This document shows positions 53,327-62,657 of a DNA stretch of 64,000 bases, piece by piece. Each line of letters begins with the position of its first letter. The first letter of the stretch is position 1. The notes beneath the pieces were generated by a model that saw only the letters and a program-made list of their open reading frames with translations, was not told the DNA's origin and searched no databases. Origin of the DNA: Thiohalocapsa sp. PB-PSB1. Lineage in GTDB: Bacteria > Pseudomonadota > Gammaproteobacteria > Chromatiales > Chromatiaceae. The translations under genes and the position numbers were made by a program. The stretch lies in assembly GCA_016745215.1 (NCBI GenBank), contig CP050890.1:1178001-1242000 (forward strand), written 5' to 3'.

Positions 53327-54781
53327 ATGCAGTGGGAACCCGTGATTGGGCTGGAAATTCACACCCAGCTCGCTACTAAATCAAAGATCTTCTCCGGCGC
53401 TTCGACCGCCTTCGGCGCCGAGCCCAACACTCAGGCCTGTGCCATCGATTTGGGTTTGCCTGGCGTGTTGCCGGTGCTGAATCTGGGCGCGGTGCAACGC
53501 GCGGTGCGCTTCGGCCGTGCCATTGGTGCCGAGATCGCGCCGCGTTCGGTCTTTGCTCGTAAGAATTATTTTTATCCAGATCTTCCCAAAGGATATCAAA
53601 TCAGCCAATACGAATTGCCGGTGGTGGGCCGAGGAAAGGTGGAAATCGTGCTCGACGACGGTCGCGTAAAATGTGTCGGAGTGACCCGGGCGCATTTAGA
53701 AGAAGACGCCGGCAAATCACTGCATGAAGATCTTTCCTCAGGGCAAAGCGGCATGACTGGTATCGATCTGAACCGGGCTGGTACCCCGCTATTGGAAATC
53801 GTCTCCGAGCCGGACATGCGCTCGCCCGAGGAAGCAGTCGCCTACGCGCGCAAGATTCATCAGTTAGTACGCTGGATCGGCATCAGCGACGGCAACATGC
53901 AGGAGGGTTCATTCCGCGTCGATGCAAATATCTCATTACGGCCGAGCGGAGCCGAGGCCTTCGGTACCCGCGCCGAGATCAAAAACATCAACTCCTTTCG
54001 GTTTTTGCAAAAAGCCATTGAGTTCGAGATCGAACGCCAAGCCGACATCCTCGAAGATGGCGGCAAGGTGCGGCAGGAGACGCGCCTATATGACGCCAAC
54101 AAAGACGAGACCCGCTCCATGCGCGGCAAGGAGGAGGCAAACGACTACCGCTACTTCCCAGACCCGGATCTGTTACCGCTGGAGATCGATGATGCATTCA
54201 TCGACGCGGCCACCGTCGATCTACCCGAATTACCGGACGCAATGCGCCGTCGTTTCAGCGCGCAATATGGCCTGACCGACTACGATGCAGCGCTGCTGAC
54301 CGCGAGCCTTCCCATGGCAATCTATTTCGAGCGCGTTGCAGCGCAATGTGAAGATGCCAAGCTGGCTGCCAACTGGGTCAATGGAACACTTGCCGCGGCG
54401 CTGAATAGGGATGACCGAGACATCGCTGACAGCCCGGTGACCGCAGATCAGCTCGCCGGGCTGCTTGCTCGCATCCAGGATGACACACTTTCCGGCAAGA
54501 TTGCCAAACAGGTATTCGACGCTCTGTGGGCCGGCGAAGGCGGGGGTAACGCCGACGCGGTGATCGAGGCTAGGGGCCTGAAACAGATCACCGACAGCAG
54601 CGCAATCGAGCAGATGATCGACGCCATCATCTTGGCCAATCCTACACAGGTGGAACAGTATCGAGCCGGTAAAGACAAATTGTTCGGCTTTTTCGTGGGC
54701 CAGGTCATGCAGCAGAGTCAGGGCAAGGCCAATCCGCAGCAGGTCAACCAGCTTCTGAAACAAAAGCTGACGAGCGGCTGA
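53327..54781 (+). CDS. gatB: Asp-tRNA(Asn)/Glu-tRNA(Gln) amidotransferase subunit B
   Basis: 484 residues. Subunit of the GatCAB complex that amidates mischarged Glu-tRNA(Gln) or Asp-tRNA(Asn). Signature start MQWEPVIGLEIHTQLATKSK, then LPGVLPVLNLGAVQRAVRFG, KNYFYPDLPKGYQISQYE, DLNRAGTPLLEIVSEPDM and SFRVDANISLRP. The C-terminal YqeY-like helical tail ends VGQVMQQSQGKANPQQVNQL. The ATG at 53327 fits the family; a GTG 12 bp before is in frame. gatA and gatC are not in the window, so the genes are split or lie upstream of the repeat-filled spacer. Confidence 0.96.
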   Translation: MQWEPVIGLEIHTQLATKSKIFSGASTAFGAEPNTQACAIDLGLPGVLPVLNLGAVQRAVRFGRAIGAEIAPRSVFARKNYFYPDLPKGYQISQYELPVVGRGKVEIVLDDGRVKCVGVTRAHLEEDAGKSLHEDLSSGQSGMTGIDLNRAGTPLLEIVSEPDMRSPEEAVAYARKIHQLVRWIGISDGNMQEGSFRVDANISLRPSGAEAFGTRAEIKNINSFRFLQKAIEFEIERQADILEDGGKVRQETRLYDANKDETRSMRGKEEANDYRYFPDPDLLPLEIDDAFIDAATVDLPELPDAMRRRFSAQYGLTDYDAALLTASLPMAIYFERVAAQCEDAKLAANWVNGTLAAALNRDDRDIADSPVTADQLAGLLARIQDDTLSGKIAKQVFDALWAGEGGGNADAVIEARGLKQITDSSAIEQMIDAIILANPTQVEQYRAGKDKLFGFFVGQVMQQSQGKANPQQVNQLLKQKLTSG

Positions 54782-54797
54782 TGGCCTAAGCCGATGC

Positions 54798-55454
54798 TCA
54801 GGCAGTGATGATTTGCGGCCCCTGCTCTGACCCCAGGATCAACACATCTGCCGGGCGTAATGCAAAGATACCGACCGTGACCACGCCCGCAAGATTATTG
54901 ATCTGCTGCTCCAGCTTGGCGGGCTCGCGGATTTGCATACCCTGTACGTCGAGGATCAGGTTGCCATTGTCGGTGATGAAGCCCTCGCGCCAAATCGGCG
55001 TGCCGCCGAGCTTGACCAGCTCGCGCGCCACATAGCTGCGCGCCATCGGGATGACTTCCACCGGAAGCGGGAAATTGCCGAGCAGATCAACCAGCTTGCT
55101 TTGGTCGGCAATGCAGACGAATTTTGCGCTGGCTGCGGCGATGATCTTCTCGCGTGTCAGCGCGCCGCCACCACCCTTAATCAGTTGTAGATCTTGGTTG
55201 GACTCATCCGCGCCGTCCACATACAACGCCAGATCACCGGCCGCATTGAGATCCATTATTGGGATGCCATGTTGGCGCATGCGTTCGGTGGAAACCTCGG
55301 AACTCGACACAGCGCCTTCGACTTTCCCCTTGATGGTGGCAAGATAGTCGATAAAGTGATTCACCGTGGAGCCGGTACCAACACCAACAATGCCACCTTC
55401 GACGTAGTCAAGCGCGGCCTCCGCAGCCTGTTTCTTCAATGCGTCCTGATCCAT
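54798..55454 (-). CDS. rpiA: Ribose-5-phosphate isomerase A
   Basis: 218 residues. Interconverts ribose-5-phosphate and ribulose-5-phosphate in the pentose phosphate and Calvin pathways. Motifs: GIVGVGTGSTVNHFIDYLA (phosphate loop), YVDGADESNQDLQLIKGGGG (catalytic Asp and Lys region), ALTREKIIAAASAKFVCIAD (Glu of the active site). The ATG at 55454 gives the usual length; the longer in-frame leader has no family match. It converges with gatB, leaving 16 bp between stops. Confidence 0.96.
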   Translation of the reverse strand: MDQDALKKQAAEAALDYVEGGIVGVGTGSTVNHFIDYLATIKGKVEGAVSSSEVSTERMRQHGIPIMDLNAAGDLALYVDGADESNQDLQLIKGGGGALTREKIIAAASAKFVCIADQSKLVDLLGNFPLPVEVIPMARSYVARELVKLGGTPIWREGFITDNGNLILDVQGMQIREPAKLEQQINNLAGVVTVGIFALRPADVLILGSEQGPQIITA

Positions 55455-55561
55455 ATTCGGGCCTCTTCTGGGATAGTTGCAAAGATCGCAATGATAGCAA
55501 AGCCCGGCCATCCTCATCCGGCACATGCTGTAACTTTTGTTTGCCAACGAATACCATTTTC

Positions 55562-57112
55562 ATGTTGCAGTCCTACATCGAGCGCATCCTCCGGGCCCGG
55601 GTTTATGACGTGGCCTCCGAATCTCCCTTAACCCTGGCCAAAAGCCTGTCGCATCGACTTGACAACCAGGTCTTCCTGAAACGCGAGGATCTGCAGCCGG
55701 TATTCTCGTTCAAGCTACGCGGGGCCTACAACAAACTGCGGCATTTAAGTCAAGTGGCTCTATCGCGCGGTGTCATTGCAGCCTCCGCCGGTAACCACGC
55801 CCAAGGGGTATCGATGGGGGCCTCGCGGCTCGGCATCGAAGCGTTAATCGTTATGCCGCGGACCACCCCTGGGATCAAAGTGGATGCGGTGCGCGGCTGG
55901 GGTGCCAAAGCAATCCTGCATGGCGATTCTTTTGACGAAGCCTATAGCCATGCTCTGGAATTGTCCGAGACGCGCGGGCTGACCTTCATCCATCCGTTTG
56001 ACGATCCGGATGTGATCGCGGGCCAGGGCACCATCGGTATGGAAATCCTGCGTCAGCATCCAGAGCCGCCCACCGCCATCTTCGTGCCGGTGGGCGGCGG
56101 CGGGCTCATTGCTGGGATCGCGGCCTATGTCAAGTACGTTCGCCCCGAGATCAAGATCATCGGCGTCGAGCCAGAAGAGGCGCCCACCCTGCATGCGGCG
56201 CTGGCTGCCGGCAGGCGCGTGACGCTGAAGGAGGTGGGTTTATTCGCCGACGGAGTCGCGGTCAAACAGATTGGCAAGGAGACCTTCCGTATTGCCCGCG
56301 ACATGGTCGATGAAGTGGTGCTTGTGGGCACCGACGAAATCTGCGCCGCCATTAAAGACATTTTCGACGACACCCGCGGCATCGCCGAGCCCGCTGGCGC
56401 CCTAGCAGTGGCTGGGCTCAAGCGTTGGGTAGAGCGCGAGGGCGTCGTGAACCAAGCCCTGATCGCCATCGAGAGCGGAGCCAACATCAACTTCGACCGG
56501 CTACGCCATGTGGCCGAGCGCGCCGAACTCGGTGAGCGGCGGGAAGCCTTGTTCGCGGTTGGCGTGCCGGAGCGACCAGGCAGTTTCCTCGCCTTCTGTC
56601 GGGCATTGGGCAAGCGCCAGATCACCGAGTTCAACTATCGCTATTCCGATCCGGAGCAGGCGCAGGTCTTTGTTGGTGTGCAAACTAGCGGCGGCACGGC
56701 GGAGCGCGAAGAACTCGCCGAGCGGTTACGCGGCAAGGGATTCTCGGTTATCGATATGAGCGACAACGAAACGGCAAAACTGCATATCCGCTTCATGGTC
56801 GGCGGGCGTGCCCTCGGGGTCAACGACGAGCGCCTGATTCGCTTCGAGTTTCCCGAGCGGCCAGGTGCATTGTTGAATTTCCTCAGCGGCCTGGGTCGGC
56901 GTTGGAACATCTCCTTGTTTCATTATCGCAACCATGGCGCTGCCTACGGTCGCGTGCTGATCGGCATCCAGGTAGCCGACAAGGATCATGCGGAGCTGAA
57001 CCACATGCTGGTCGGTCTCGGCTATCCGTTTTGGGACGAGAGCGATAATCCGGCCTATCAATTGTTTGCGCATGCAGAAGCTATGAGCCCAGAGGGTTAT
57101 GACGGCCGTTGA
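55562..57112 (+). CDS. ilvA: Threonine ammonia-lyase, biosynthetic
   Basis: 516 residues. PLP-dependent deamination of threonine to 2-oxobutanoate, the first committed step to isoleucine. PLP lysine in VFSFKLRGAYNKL, then SAGNHAQGVSMGASRLG, the phosphate-binding VPVGGGGLIAGIAAYVK and EPAGALAVAGLKRWV. The C-terminal ~180 residues hold two ACT-like regulatory domains (FAVGVPERPGSFLAFCRALG; IRFEFPERPGALLNFLSGLG) for isoleucine/valine control. It is divergent from rpiA. The ATG at 55562 matches the known N-terminus MLQSYIERIL. The 2-oxobutanoate made here is one possible source of propionyl-CoA for pccBA. Confidence 0.96.
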   Translation: MLQSYIERILRARVYDVASESPLTLAKSLSHRLDNQVFLKREDLQPVFSFKLRGAYNKLRHLSQVALSRGVIAASAGNHAQGVSMGASRLGIEALIVMPRTTPGIKVDAVRGWGAKAILHGDSFDEAYSHALELSETRGLTFIHPFDDPDVIAGQGTIGMEILRQHPEPPTAIFVPVGGGGLIAGIAAYVKYVRPEIKIIGVEPEEAPTLHAALAAGRRVTLKEVGLFADGVAVKQIGKETFRIARDMVDEVVLVGTDEICAAIKDIFDDTRGIAEPAGALAVAGLKRWVEREGVVNQALIAIESGANINFDRLRHVAERAELGERREALFAVGVPERPGSFLAFCRALGKRQITEFNYRYSDPEQAQVFVGVQTSGGTAEREELAERLRGKGFSVIDMSDNETAKLHIRFMVGGRALGVNDERLIRFEFPERPGALLNFLSGLGRRWNISLFHYRNHGAAYGRVLIGIQVADKDHAELNHMLVGLGYPFWDESDNPAYQLFAHAEAMSPEGYDGR

Positions 57113-57234
57113 TGCGGAGTTTCGAGTAGGTCGAGCACTCTCAGTACGGTGGGGCAACGACCTGGACTCGGACTGAGCCTTGTTCACCCTTATCTGCAAT
57201 AGCCGACCCTTGCGGTGCCGGACCGGTACCTTTT

Positions 57235-57478
57235 CGGGGTGCTGCCGTCAAAGAATGTAAGGGTTCACCGCAGAGTGCGCAGAGGGGCGCCAAGGCGTCT
57301 CGCCCGCAAGCGGACTTTTACGCGCCATGGGAGCCGGTCGGCGTAGGAGCCCGCTTGCGGGCGACCCTTCAGGCGATGCCAGCGGAGCGGACGCGAGCGC
57401 CGCGCCTTTCCCGGGAGCAAGGCTGTAGGCCACTGTCTTCTCGACACATTAACTGAAGATACCCCAGGGTGCGGCCGG
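57235..57478 (+). mobile_element. rptE copy 3, right part missing
   Basis: Matches rptE from its left end (CGGGGTGCTGCCGTCAAAGA) through CGCAGAGTGCGCAGAGG, CTCGCCCGCAAGCGGAC and TTCTCGACA to GATACCCCAGGGTGC. It then stops; the hexamer run and right end are absent and a hairpin-rich segment follows. Same orientation as copy 2. Confidence 0.7.
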
Positions 57479-57489
57479 CTACTGGGAGC

Positions 57490-57703
57490 GCCGGCTTTCC
57501 AGCCGGCCTCGCCTGATGCGGGCTCGATGCCCGCATCAGGCGATCTTGCGGCCAGAGCGACTTGGCACGTCTCCTTGCGCATGTTCAGCTCGTATGGATT
57601 TGGCTCGGGTTTGAAGGATTTTCGCGATTGCCTAGGTCTCTGGCGCAGCATTGAGCCGCGCCAAATTCTCCTGACTGGCCACGCGCCGGCCGCAAAGCCG
57701 GCG
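57490..57703. repeat. Hairpin-rich spacer between ilvA and typA
   Basis: Three stems: GCCGGCT-TTCC-AGCCGGC (57490-57507), a perfect 14-bp stem CGCCTGATGCGGGC with loop TCGAT (57510-57542), and CGCCGGC-CGCAAA-GCCGGCG (57684-57703). The last lies 14 bp beyond the typA stop and could help end that transcript. REP-like in style; no gene. Confidence 0.55.
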
Positions 57704-57716
57704 GTCCCAGATTGAG

Positions 57717-59540
57717 TCAACCGCGTGCGGCGCGCTTGCGCTCGTGCTCCTTCAGGTAACGCTTGCGGATGCGGATCGCGCTGGGTGTGATCTCCACCAA
57801 TTCGTCATCCTCGATGAATTCCAGCGCCTGCTCCAGCGAGAAACGCACGGGCGGCGTCAGCAGGATGTTCTCGTCTGAGCCAGCAGCGCGGATATTGGTT
57901 AATTGCTTGGCCTTGAGCGGATTCACGACCAGATCGTTGTCGCGGGAATGGATGCCGACAATCTGACCTTCATAGACCTCTTCCCCCGGCGACACCAGCA
58001 TACGGCCACGCTCTTGCAGATTGAACAGGGCATACCCCAGAACCTTGCCCTGGGAATTGGAAATCATCGCGCCGTTGCGCCGAGGCGCGATGCCGCTCTG
58101 GTTGGCCGGACCATAGTGGTCAAAGACATGGTACTTCAGACCGGTACCGGAAGTTAGCGTCATGAACTCGGTCTGAAAGCCAATCAGGCCGCGGGATGGG
58201 ATCTGATAGTCGAGCCGCACCCGGCCTCGACCGTCGGGCAACATGTCTTTGAGTTCGCCGCGGCGCTCGCCGAGAGCCTGCATGATAGCGCCCTGGTTGG
58301 TTTCGTCGAGATCCACGGTGAGCTGTTCGTAGGGTTCACAGATCCTACCGTCGATCTCGCGGAAAATGACCTCCGGCCTGGAAACGGCCATCTCGTAGCC
58401 CTCGCGGCGCATGTTTTCGAGCAGGATCGATAGATGCAATTCGCCGCGCCCGGACACGCGGAATTTTTCCGGATCGTTCCCACCCTCCACGCGCAACGCG
58501 ACATTGTGGATCAATTCGCGTTCCAGCCGTTCTTTGAGCTGACGCGATGTCAGGTACTTACCGTCCTTGCCGGCGAACGGAGAGGTGTTGACCTGAAACG
58601 TCATGGTCACGGTGGGCTCGTCGACGGTCAGCGCGGGCAGCGCTTCGACCATATCTGGATCGCATAGGGTGTCGGAGACATTCGGAGCCTCGATACCGGT
58701 CAATGCCACAATGTCGCCAGCACGCGCCGATGGCACTTCGGTACGCTCCAACCCCATGTAGCCATAGACAAGGCCAATCTTGGCCCGATGTGTCACGCCG
58801 TCGCGCTTGACCAGCACCACCTGCTGGTTCGAGCGCACGCTGCCGCGCTGGATACGCCCCACCGCGATGGCGCCGACAAAAGAGCTGTAATCGAGCGTCG
58901 AAATCTGCATCTGAAACGGCCCTTCCGGATCCACATCCGGCGCTGGGCAATGTTCGACGATGGCCTCGAACAACGGGGTCATGTCGCCTTCGCTTACGCT
59001 GTCCTCCAGGCCCGCATAACCATGGATGGCGGAAGCATAGATGATTGGAAAATCCAGCTGCTCATCGTTGGCCCCAAGGCGATCGAACAAATCGAACACC
59101 TGGTCGATCACCCAGTTTGGCCGTGCGCCGGGCTTGTCGATTTTGTTGACGACAACGATCGGCCGCAGCCCATGCTCGAAGGCTTTGCTGGTTACGAAGC
59201 GCGTCTGCGGCATCGGACCTTCTTGGGCATCTACCAGCAACAATACCGAATCTACCATGGACAGCACGCGCTCCACCTCGCCGCCGAAGTCCGCATGTCC
59301 GGGAGTATCGACGATGTTGATACGGTATTCCTGTCCACTCAGTCCAATGCGCAGGGCTGTATTCTTGGACAGGATGGTGATGCCACGCTCCTTCTCCAGG
59401 TCATTGGAATCCATCACCCGTTCCACCGGCCCGAAGCGCTCGCCCAGGGTGCCGGACTGCTGCAGCAATTTGTCGACCAGAGTCGTCTTACCATGGTCCA
59501 CATGGGCGATAATCGCAATGTTGCGCAGGGTCTCGATCAC
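57717..59540 (-). CDS. typA: Ribosome-associated GTPase TypA/BipA
   Basis: 607 residues. Translational GTPase of the EF-G group that aids 50S assembly and growth under stress or cold. G1 HVDHGKTTLVDKLLQQSG, switch ERGITILSKNTALR, G3 DTPGHADFGGEVERVL, G4 VVNKIDKPGARP. Then domain II, domains III and V, and the BipA-specific C-terminal domain (GQIVGIHSRDNDLVVNPLKA, IRAAGSDENILLTPPVRFSL). It ends with a Lys/Arg-rich tail. Full length, single-gene unit. Confidence 0.97.
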   Translation of the reverse strand: MIETLRNIAIIAHVDHGKTTLVDKLLQQSGTLGERFGPVERVMDSNDLEKERGITILSKNTALRIGLSGQEYRINIVDTPGHADFGGEVERVLSMVDSVLLLVDAQEGPMPQTRFVTSKAFEHGLRPIVVVNKIDKPGARPNWVIDQVFDLFDRLGANDEQLDFPIIYASAIHGYAGLEDSVSEGDMTPLFEAIVEHCPAPDVDPEGPFQMQISTLDYSSFVGAIAVGRIQRGSVRSNQQVVLVKRDGVTHRAKIGLVYGYMGLERTEVPSARAGDIVALTGIEAPNVSDTLCDPDMVEALPALTVDEPTVTMTFQVNTSPFAGKDGKYLTSRQLKERLERELIHNVALRVEGGNDPEKFRVSGRGELHLSILLENMRREGYEMAVSRPEVIFREIDGRICEPYEQLTVDLDETNQGAIMQALGERRGELKDMLPDGRGRVRLDYQIPSRGLIGFQTEFMTLTSGTGLKYHVFDHYGPANQSGIAPRRNGAMISNSQGKVLGYALFNLQERGRMLVSPGEEVYEGQIVGIHSRDNDLVVNPLKAKQLTNIRAAGSDENILLTPPVRFSLEQALEFIEDDELVEITPSAIRIRKRYLKEHERKRAARG

Positions 59541-59675
59541 AAAAACAGCTCCTCGCGCGTCATCGGACGCGGGCAGACAATAAAATAAAGTGTGGAAAAT
59601 CAGAAGGTGGCCAGCGAGCGCGGCCCGGGCAACGCGATGCAGTATAGCCCAGCTTGCAATGCTCTACATCATCGA

Positions 59676-60287
59676 TCAGCCATTCAACGGGCGTATGCGC
59701 TCGGCATTGAAATATTCGATGCTCGCACCGTGCTGTCCGTGGCGAATGCGAGCAAGCCCGGCATAATCGACCCGCATTCGCCACCACCCGAGCGCATCGG
59801 CATTCAACAAATGGCCCATCAGGGCGCGGGTAACCCCGGCGTGACAGACAATCAGCAGATGACGGCCCGGCCAGGCCGCCAACTGGCGGTCGTAGGCATT
59901 ACCGATACGCGCACGCAGATGTTCCAGGCGCTCGCCTTCGGGGGGGCGGTGCATGAGCGGATCGCGCAGAAAATCGGCAAACGCATCCGGCTCGGCAGCG
60001 GCGACCTCGGTTGGACGACGGCCTTCCCAGCGCCCCATGCCAACCTCGCACAGCTGGGGTTCCACCGCCAGCGGCAAATGATGGCGCACGGCCAATTCCA
60101 ACGCAAATTCGCGACAACGCGCCATCGGCGAGGTCAGGATCTGATCCCAGGGCGCCGCATCGCCGAGCGCCGCGCGCATCTGTTGCCAACCATGCGCGTT
60201 CAACGGATGGTCGCAGCCGCTGCCGCGAAACATGCGCCCGCCCACCGGTTCTCCATGACGGATCAGATCAACGATGGTTTCTTGCAT
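59676..60287 (-). CDS. Histidine phosphatase family protein
   Basis: 203 residues. The phosphoglycerate-mutase-like phosphatase fold has the phospho-His motif LIRHGEP at residues ~8-14, the proton donor region ELCEVGMGRWEGR-like near residue 80, and the second catalytic His in VCHAGVTRALMGHLL. It resembles alpha-ribazole phosphatase/CobC-type and GpmB-type enzymes. A CobC role would fit a B12-using cell, but no cobalamin genes are nearby, so the substrate is open. Confidence 0.85.
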   Translation of the reverse strand: MQETIVDLIRHGEPVGGRMFRGSGCDHPLNAHGWQQMRAALGDAAPWDQILTSPMARCREFALELAVRHHLPLAVEPQLCEVGMGRWEGRRPTEVAAAEPDAFADFLRDPLMHRPPEGERLEHLRARIGNAYDRQLAAWPGRHLLIVCHAGVTRALMGHLLNADALGWWRMRVDYAGLARIRHGQHGASIEYFNAERIRPLNG

Positions 60288-60524
60288 CTGGATAGCCGCT
60301 CCTGACGGTTGCTGCTGGCGCTGATGCCGGCCTGATCATGATTTGGAACCCTGGCGGGCGGCTGGGCCAAACGAGGGGATGCGAGCCGCGGCCTGTTGGC
60401 GCCGGCAGCAACACCGGACCGATTTCGATCTTGATACAGGGCAGGGAAAGCACCCAAGTTGTGTTTTGAGCACATTGTGCAGGACAATGCCAATTGACGA
60501 TCCTCAGCATCATAAACTAATAGC

Positions 60525-60827
60525 ATGTCCAATCAGAAAACCTATGTTGGTCTGGATCAGGACGCCTATGGCGGAATGACACCAACCGGCAATATTGTCC
60601 GCGATGCGCAGGTATTCGGCTTGATTCCCGAAGAACAGACCTGCGCCGGCTGGAGCGTCGCAGCGATTCAGCATCTATATGATCAAGTCACCGACGCCTG
60701 GCGTCCTTATGGCCACATGGCGTCGAAATTACCGGATACATTGCGCGAGCGGCACCGGCGCATCTACGACAATGCGATTGTACGCGCGAAGGAACTCGGA
60801 TGGGGACCGCAGCTGTACGATGATTAA
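60525..60827 (+). CDS. Conserved-looking small protein, function unknown
   Basis: 100 residues: MSNQKTYVGLDQDAYGGMTP at the start, a central WSVAAIQHLYDQVTDAWRPY and a C-terminal RHRRIYDNAIVRAKELGWGP. Soluble, mixed alpha/beta, no Cys pairs or signal. Codon use agrees with the flanking genes, and the next gene follows after 44 bp on the same strand. Not recognised; no function proposed. Confidence 0.6.
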   Translation: MSNQKTYVGLDQDAYGGMTPTGNIVRDAQVFGLIPEEQTCAGWSVAAIQHLYDQVTDAWRPYGHMASKLPDTLRERHRRIYDNAIVRAKELGWGPQLYDD

Positions 60828-60871
60828 TCTGCTCTCCTCGGGGGGACTGTTTCCAGCGCACAGGGCTCATC

Positions 60872-61570
60872 ATGGCCAATTTCAAGACGCATTTAATCGG
60901 CGGTGCAGTCATTTCCAGCGTCGGCGCCTTTGCCAGCTTCGGTCAAGGCCTGAGCAATGCCGAGGAGACCCAGGCGCTGTTTATGGTGGGCGTGGCGGCA
61001 AGCCTGCTGCCGGACATCGACGCCGACGATTCCAAGCCAACGCGCGCTGTGTTCGAATTGGGCGGCATTTTTGCTGGTTTTCTTGTCGCATTCAGATTTG
61101 CCGATCGGCTCAAGATCGTCGAATTGATGCTCATCTGGGGTGCCGTATGGCTTGCGGTGCGCTTTCCGGTGCGTATGCTGTTCGCTCATTTCACCGTGCA
61201 CCGGGGCATCTGGCATAGCCTGCTCATGGCGCTGGTGCTATCGCTGTGCAGCACGGTGGCTGCGAGTCGATGGCTGCAGCTGGAACCGCTCTCCGCCTGG
61301 CTGGTGGGCGGCTTTACGCTGTTGGGCTATGTCACGCACCTAGTACTGGACGAAGCCGCCAGCGTGGATTTGCTCGATCGCCGCCTGAAACGCTCGTTTG
61401 GCACCGCGATGAAGCCCCTAAGTCTGAATGCCTGGCCCGCTTCGTTATGTCTGCTCGGTCTATTTTATGTGCTGATCAGTCTCTCGCCCGACCCGACGCC
61501 GGTGCTAATGGCCGTGGAACACCTCGGGATCGAGACGCAGCCATTGGCCGCCGTATGGCCACGTTGGTAA
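60872..61570 (+). CDS. YdjM/DUF457-like membrane metal-dependent hydrolase
   Basis: 232 residues with about five to six hydrophobic segments. The family pattern of His and Asp residues lies at membrane edges: FKTHLIGGAV near the start, SLLPDIDADDS, FTVHRGIWHSLLMA and GYVTHLVLDEAAS. YdjM-type proteins are predicted membrane metal-dependent hydrolases; the E. coli member is in the SOS regulon, but no LexA box is evident here. Possibly co-transcribed with the 100-residue protein upstream. Confidence 0.82.
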   Translation: MANFKTHLIGGAVISSVGAFASFGQGLSNAEETQALFMVGVAASLLPDIDADDSKPTRAVFELGGIFAGFLVAFRFADRLKIVELMLIWGAVWLAVRFPVRMLFAHFTVHRGIWHSLLMALVLSLCSTVAASRWLQLEPLSAWLVGGFTLLGYVTHLVLDEAASVDLLDRRLKRSFGTAMKPLSLNAWPASLCLLGLFYVLISLSPDPTPVLMAVEHLGIETQPLAAVWPRW

Positions 61571-61706
61571 CCCAGCACGAACTCAAACAAGCAAACAAGT
61601 ATATAAATCACACTAATCGCCCGAGCGCCACATGCGGCAAAGCGGCGCTGAATTATGGCGCATCAGCGCGAGCTGACCCCAGCTGAGCCACCCATACCAT
61701 GCAGCT

Positions 61707-61860
61707 AGTGCTCTGCTGCGGAAGTCGCGAGAGCGTTTGCAGTCGTTGTCGTAATCGTGGTCCTCATCGATAATCGATAACCCACGATGAGCGATTACGA
61801 CAACGGCAATGATAATGACAAACAGCAGAAACGGTAGCAGGACATCCGCACCGCTGCACG
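61707..61860 (+). repeat. rptC, free-standing copy
   Basis: About 154 bp: starts AGTGCTCTGCTGCGGAAGTC and ends CATCCGCACCGCTGCAC. Perfect internal inverted repeat GTTGTCGTAATCG / CGATTACGACAAC around an ATCGATAATCGAT centre, giving a strong hairpin. Unlike the other two copies it is not inside rptB. Confidence 0.7.
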
Positions 61861-61882
61861 AGTTCTTGGAGCATGCATCACC

Positions 61883-62350
61883 ATGAAAGGCAACTCCCGC
61901 GTCACGGCTCATCTTCAGCGCCTGATCAAGACTCTGCTTGGCGTTGTAGACATCACATTATTGCACGCGCGCATCTATGAGGATCGCGGTTTGGCGAAAC
62001 TCTCTGAGCATGCCGATGGGACATTGCAAGCCGCGCGCGACGGGCTCAACCGATTATTACGACGCGTACTCTTTCTCGGCACTACACCGGACATAAGCCA
62101 GCGTCACTCGTTCAGCACGGCGAGCAACGTGCCCGATATGTTGCGCAAAGAGCTCGATGCTCAGTATCGCTTGAATGAGCAGCTGCGCACGGCCATCGCC
62201 TGCTGCCACGAAGAGAACGACTATCAAACCGGCGCGCTGCTGGGTACGATCCTGGCGGAAGTAGAAGAAAAGCACATCTACTGGTATGAGCAGCAGCTGG
62301 GACTGTTGGAAGCAACCGGCATCGAGCGCTACATAGCGGCGCAATGCTGA
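61883..62350 (+). CDS. Bacterioferritin-like protein lacking most iron ligands
   Basis: 155 residues, aligning end to end with bacterioferritin: HLQRLIKTLLGVVDITLLHA, RIYEDRGLAKLSEHADGT, RRVLFLGTTPDISQRHSFST, NVPDMLRKELDAQYRLNEQL and a C-terminal HIYWYEQQLGLLEATGIERY. By eye alignment the ferroxidase Glu in helix A is replaced by Leu, the helix-B E-M-x-H (two ligands and the haem Met) by A-R-D-G, and the helix-C Glu by Arg. Only the helix-D EExH (VEEKH) remains. It probably cannot oxidise iron or bind haem alone. It may co-assemble with a normal subunit encoded elsewhere. Confidence 0.8.
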   Translation: MKGNSRVTAHLQRLIKTLLGVVDITLLHARIYEDRGLAKLSEHADGTLQAARDGLNRLLRRVLFLGTTPDISQRHSFSTASNVPDMLRKELDAQYRLNEQLRTAIACCHEENDYQTGALLGTILAEVEEKHIYWYEQQLGLLEATGIERYIAAQC

Positions 62351-62392
62351 GGCGCACTTCATATCGTGAAGCCATGCTCAATTCGATCTTCA

Positions 62393-62657
62393 ACGGGTTA
62401 GACCTCAAAATAATGTGATTGCTATCGGATGTGCTGTTTGAATGGATTGTGTCGCCTGCGTTGCCTGGCTCTTCCTGATTAACGCGATGTCGAGGTCGTA
62501 CTCTGTTGCGACGCGGCAGGAATAGGCTCGCACAGAGGCACCAAGAAAAAAGCTCGCGCGCAGATGCAAAAGCGAGGGGAAGAGGAAGCACGCGCAGAGA
62601 CGCAAAGGGAAGGAAGCAATAGAAGTCTTCGACGTAACCAGCGCAATGTCTTTGTTT
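62393..62657 (-). repeat. rptD copy 2
   Basis: Reverse complement of 14643-14909, from ACGGGTTAGACCTCA to CGACGTAACCAGCGCAATGT. As in copy 1 it abuts an rptB end, so rptB and rptD moved or were duplicated together at least once. Confidence 0.6.

Noticed and set aside
57113..57720. tRNA or small RNA gene in the hairpin-rich ilvA-typA spacer
   Set aside because: The stems are simple palindromes of REP style without cloverleaf geometry or a T-loop GTTCRA box.
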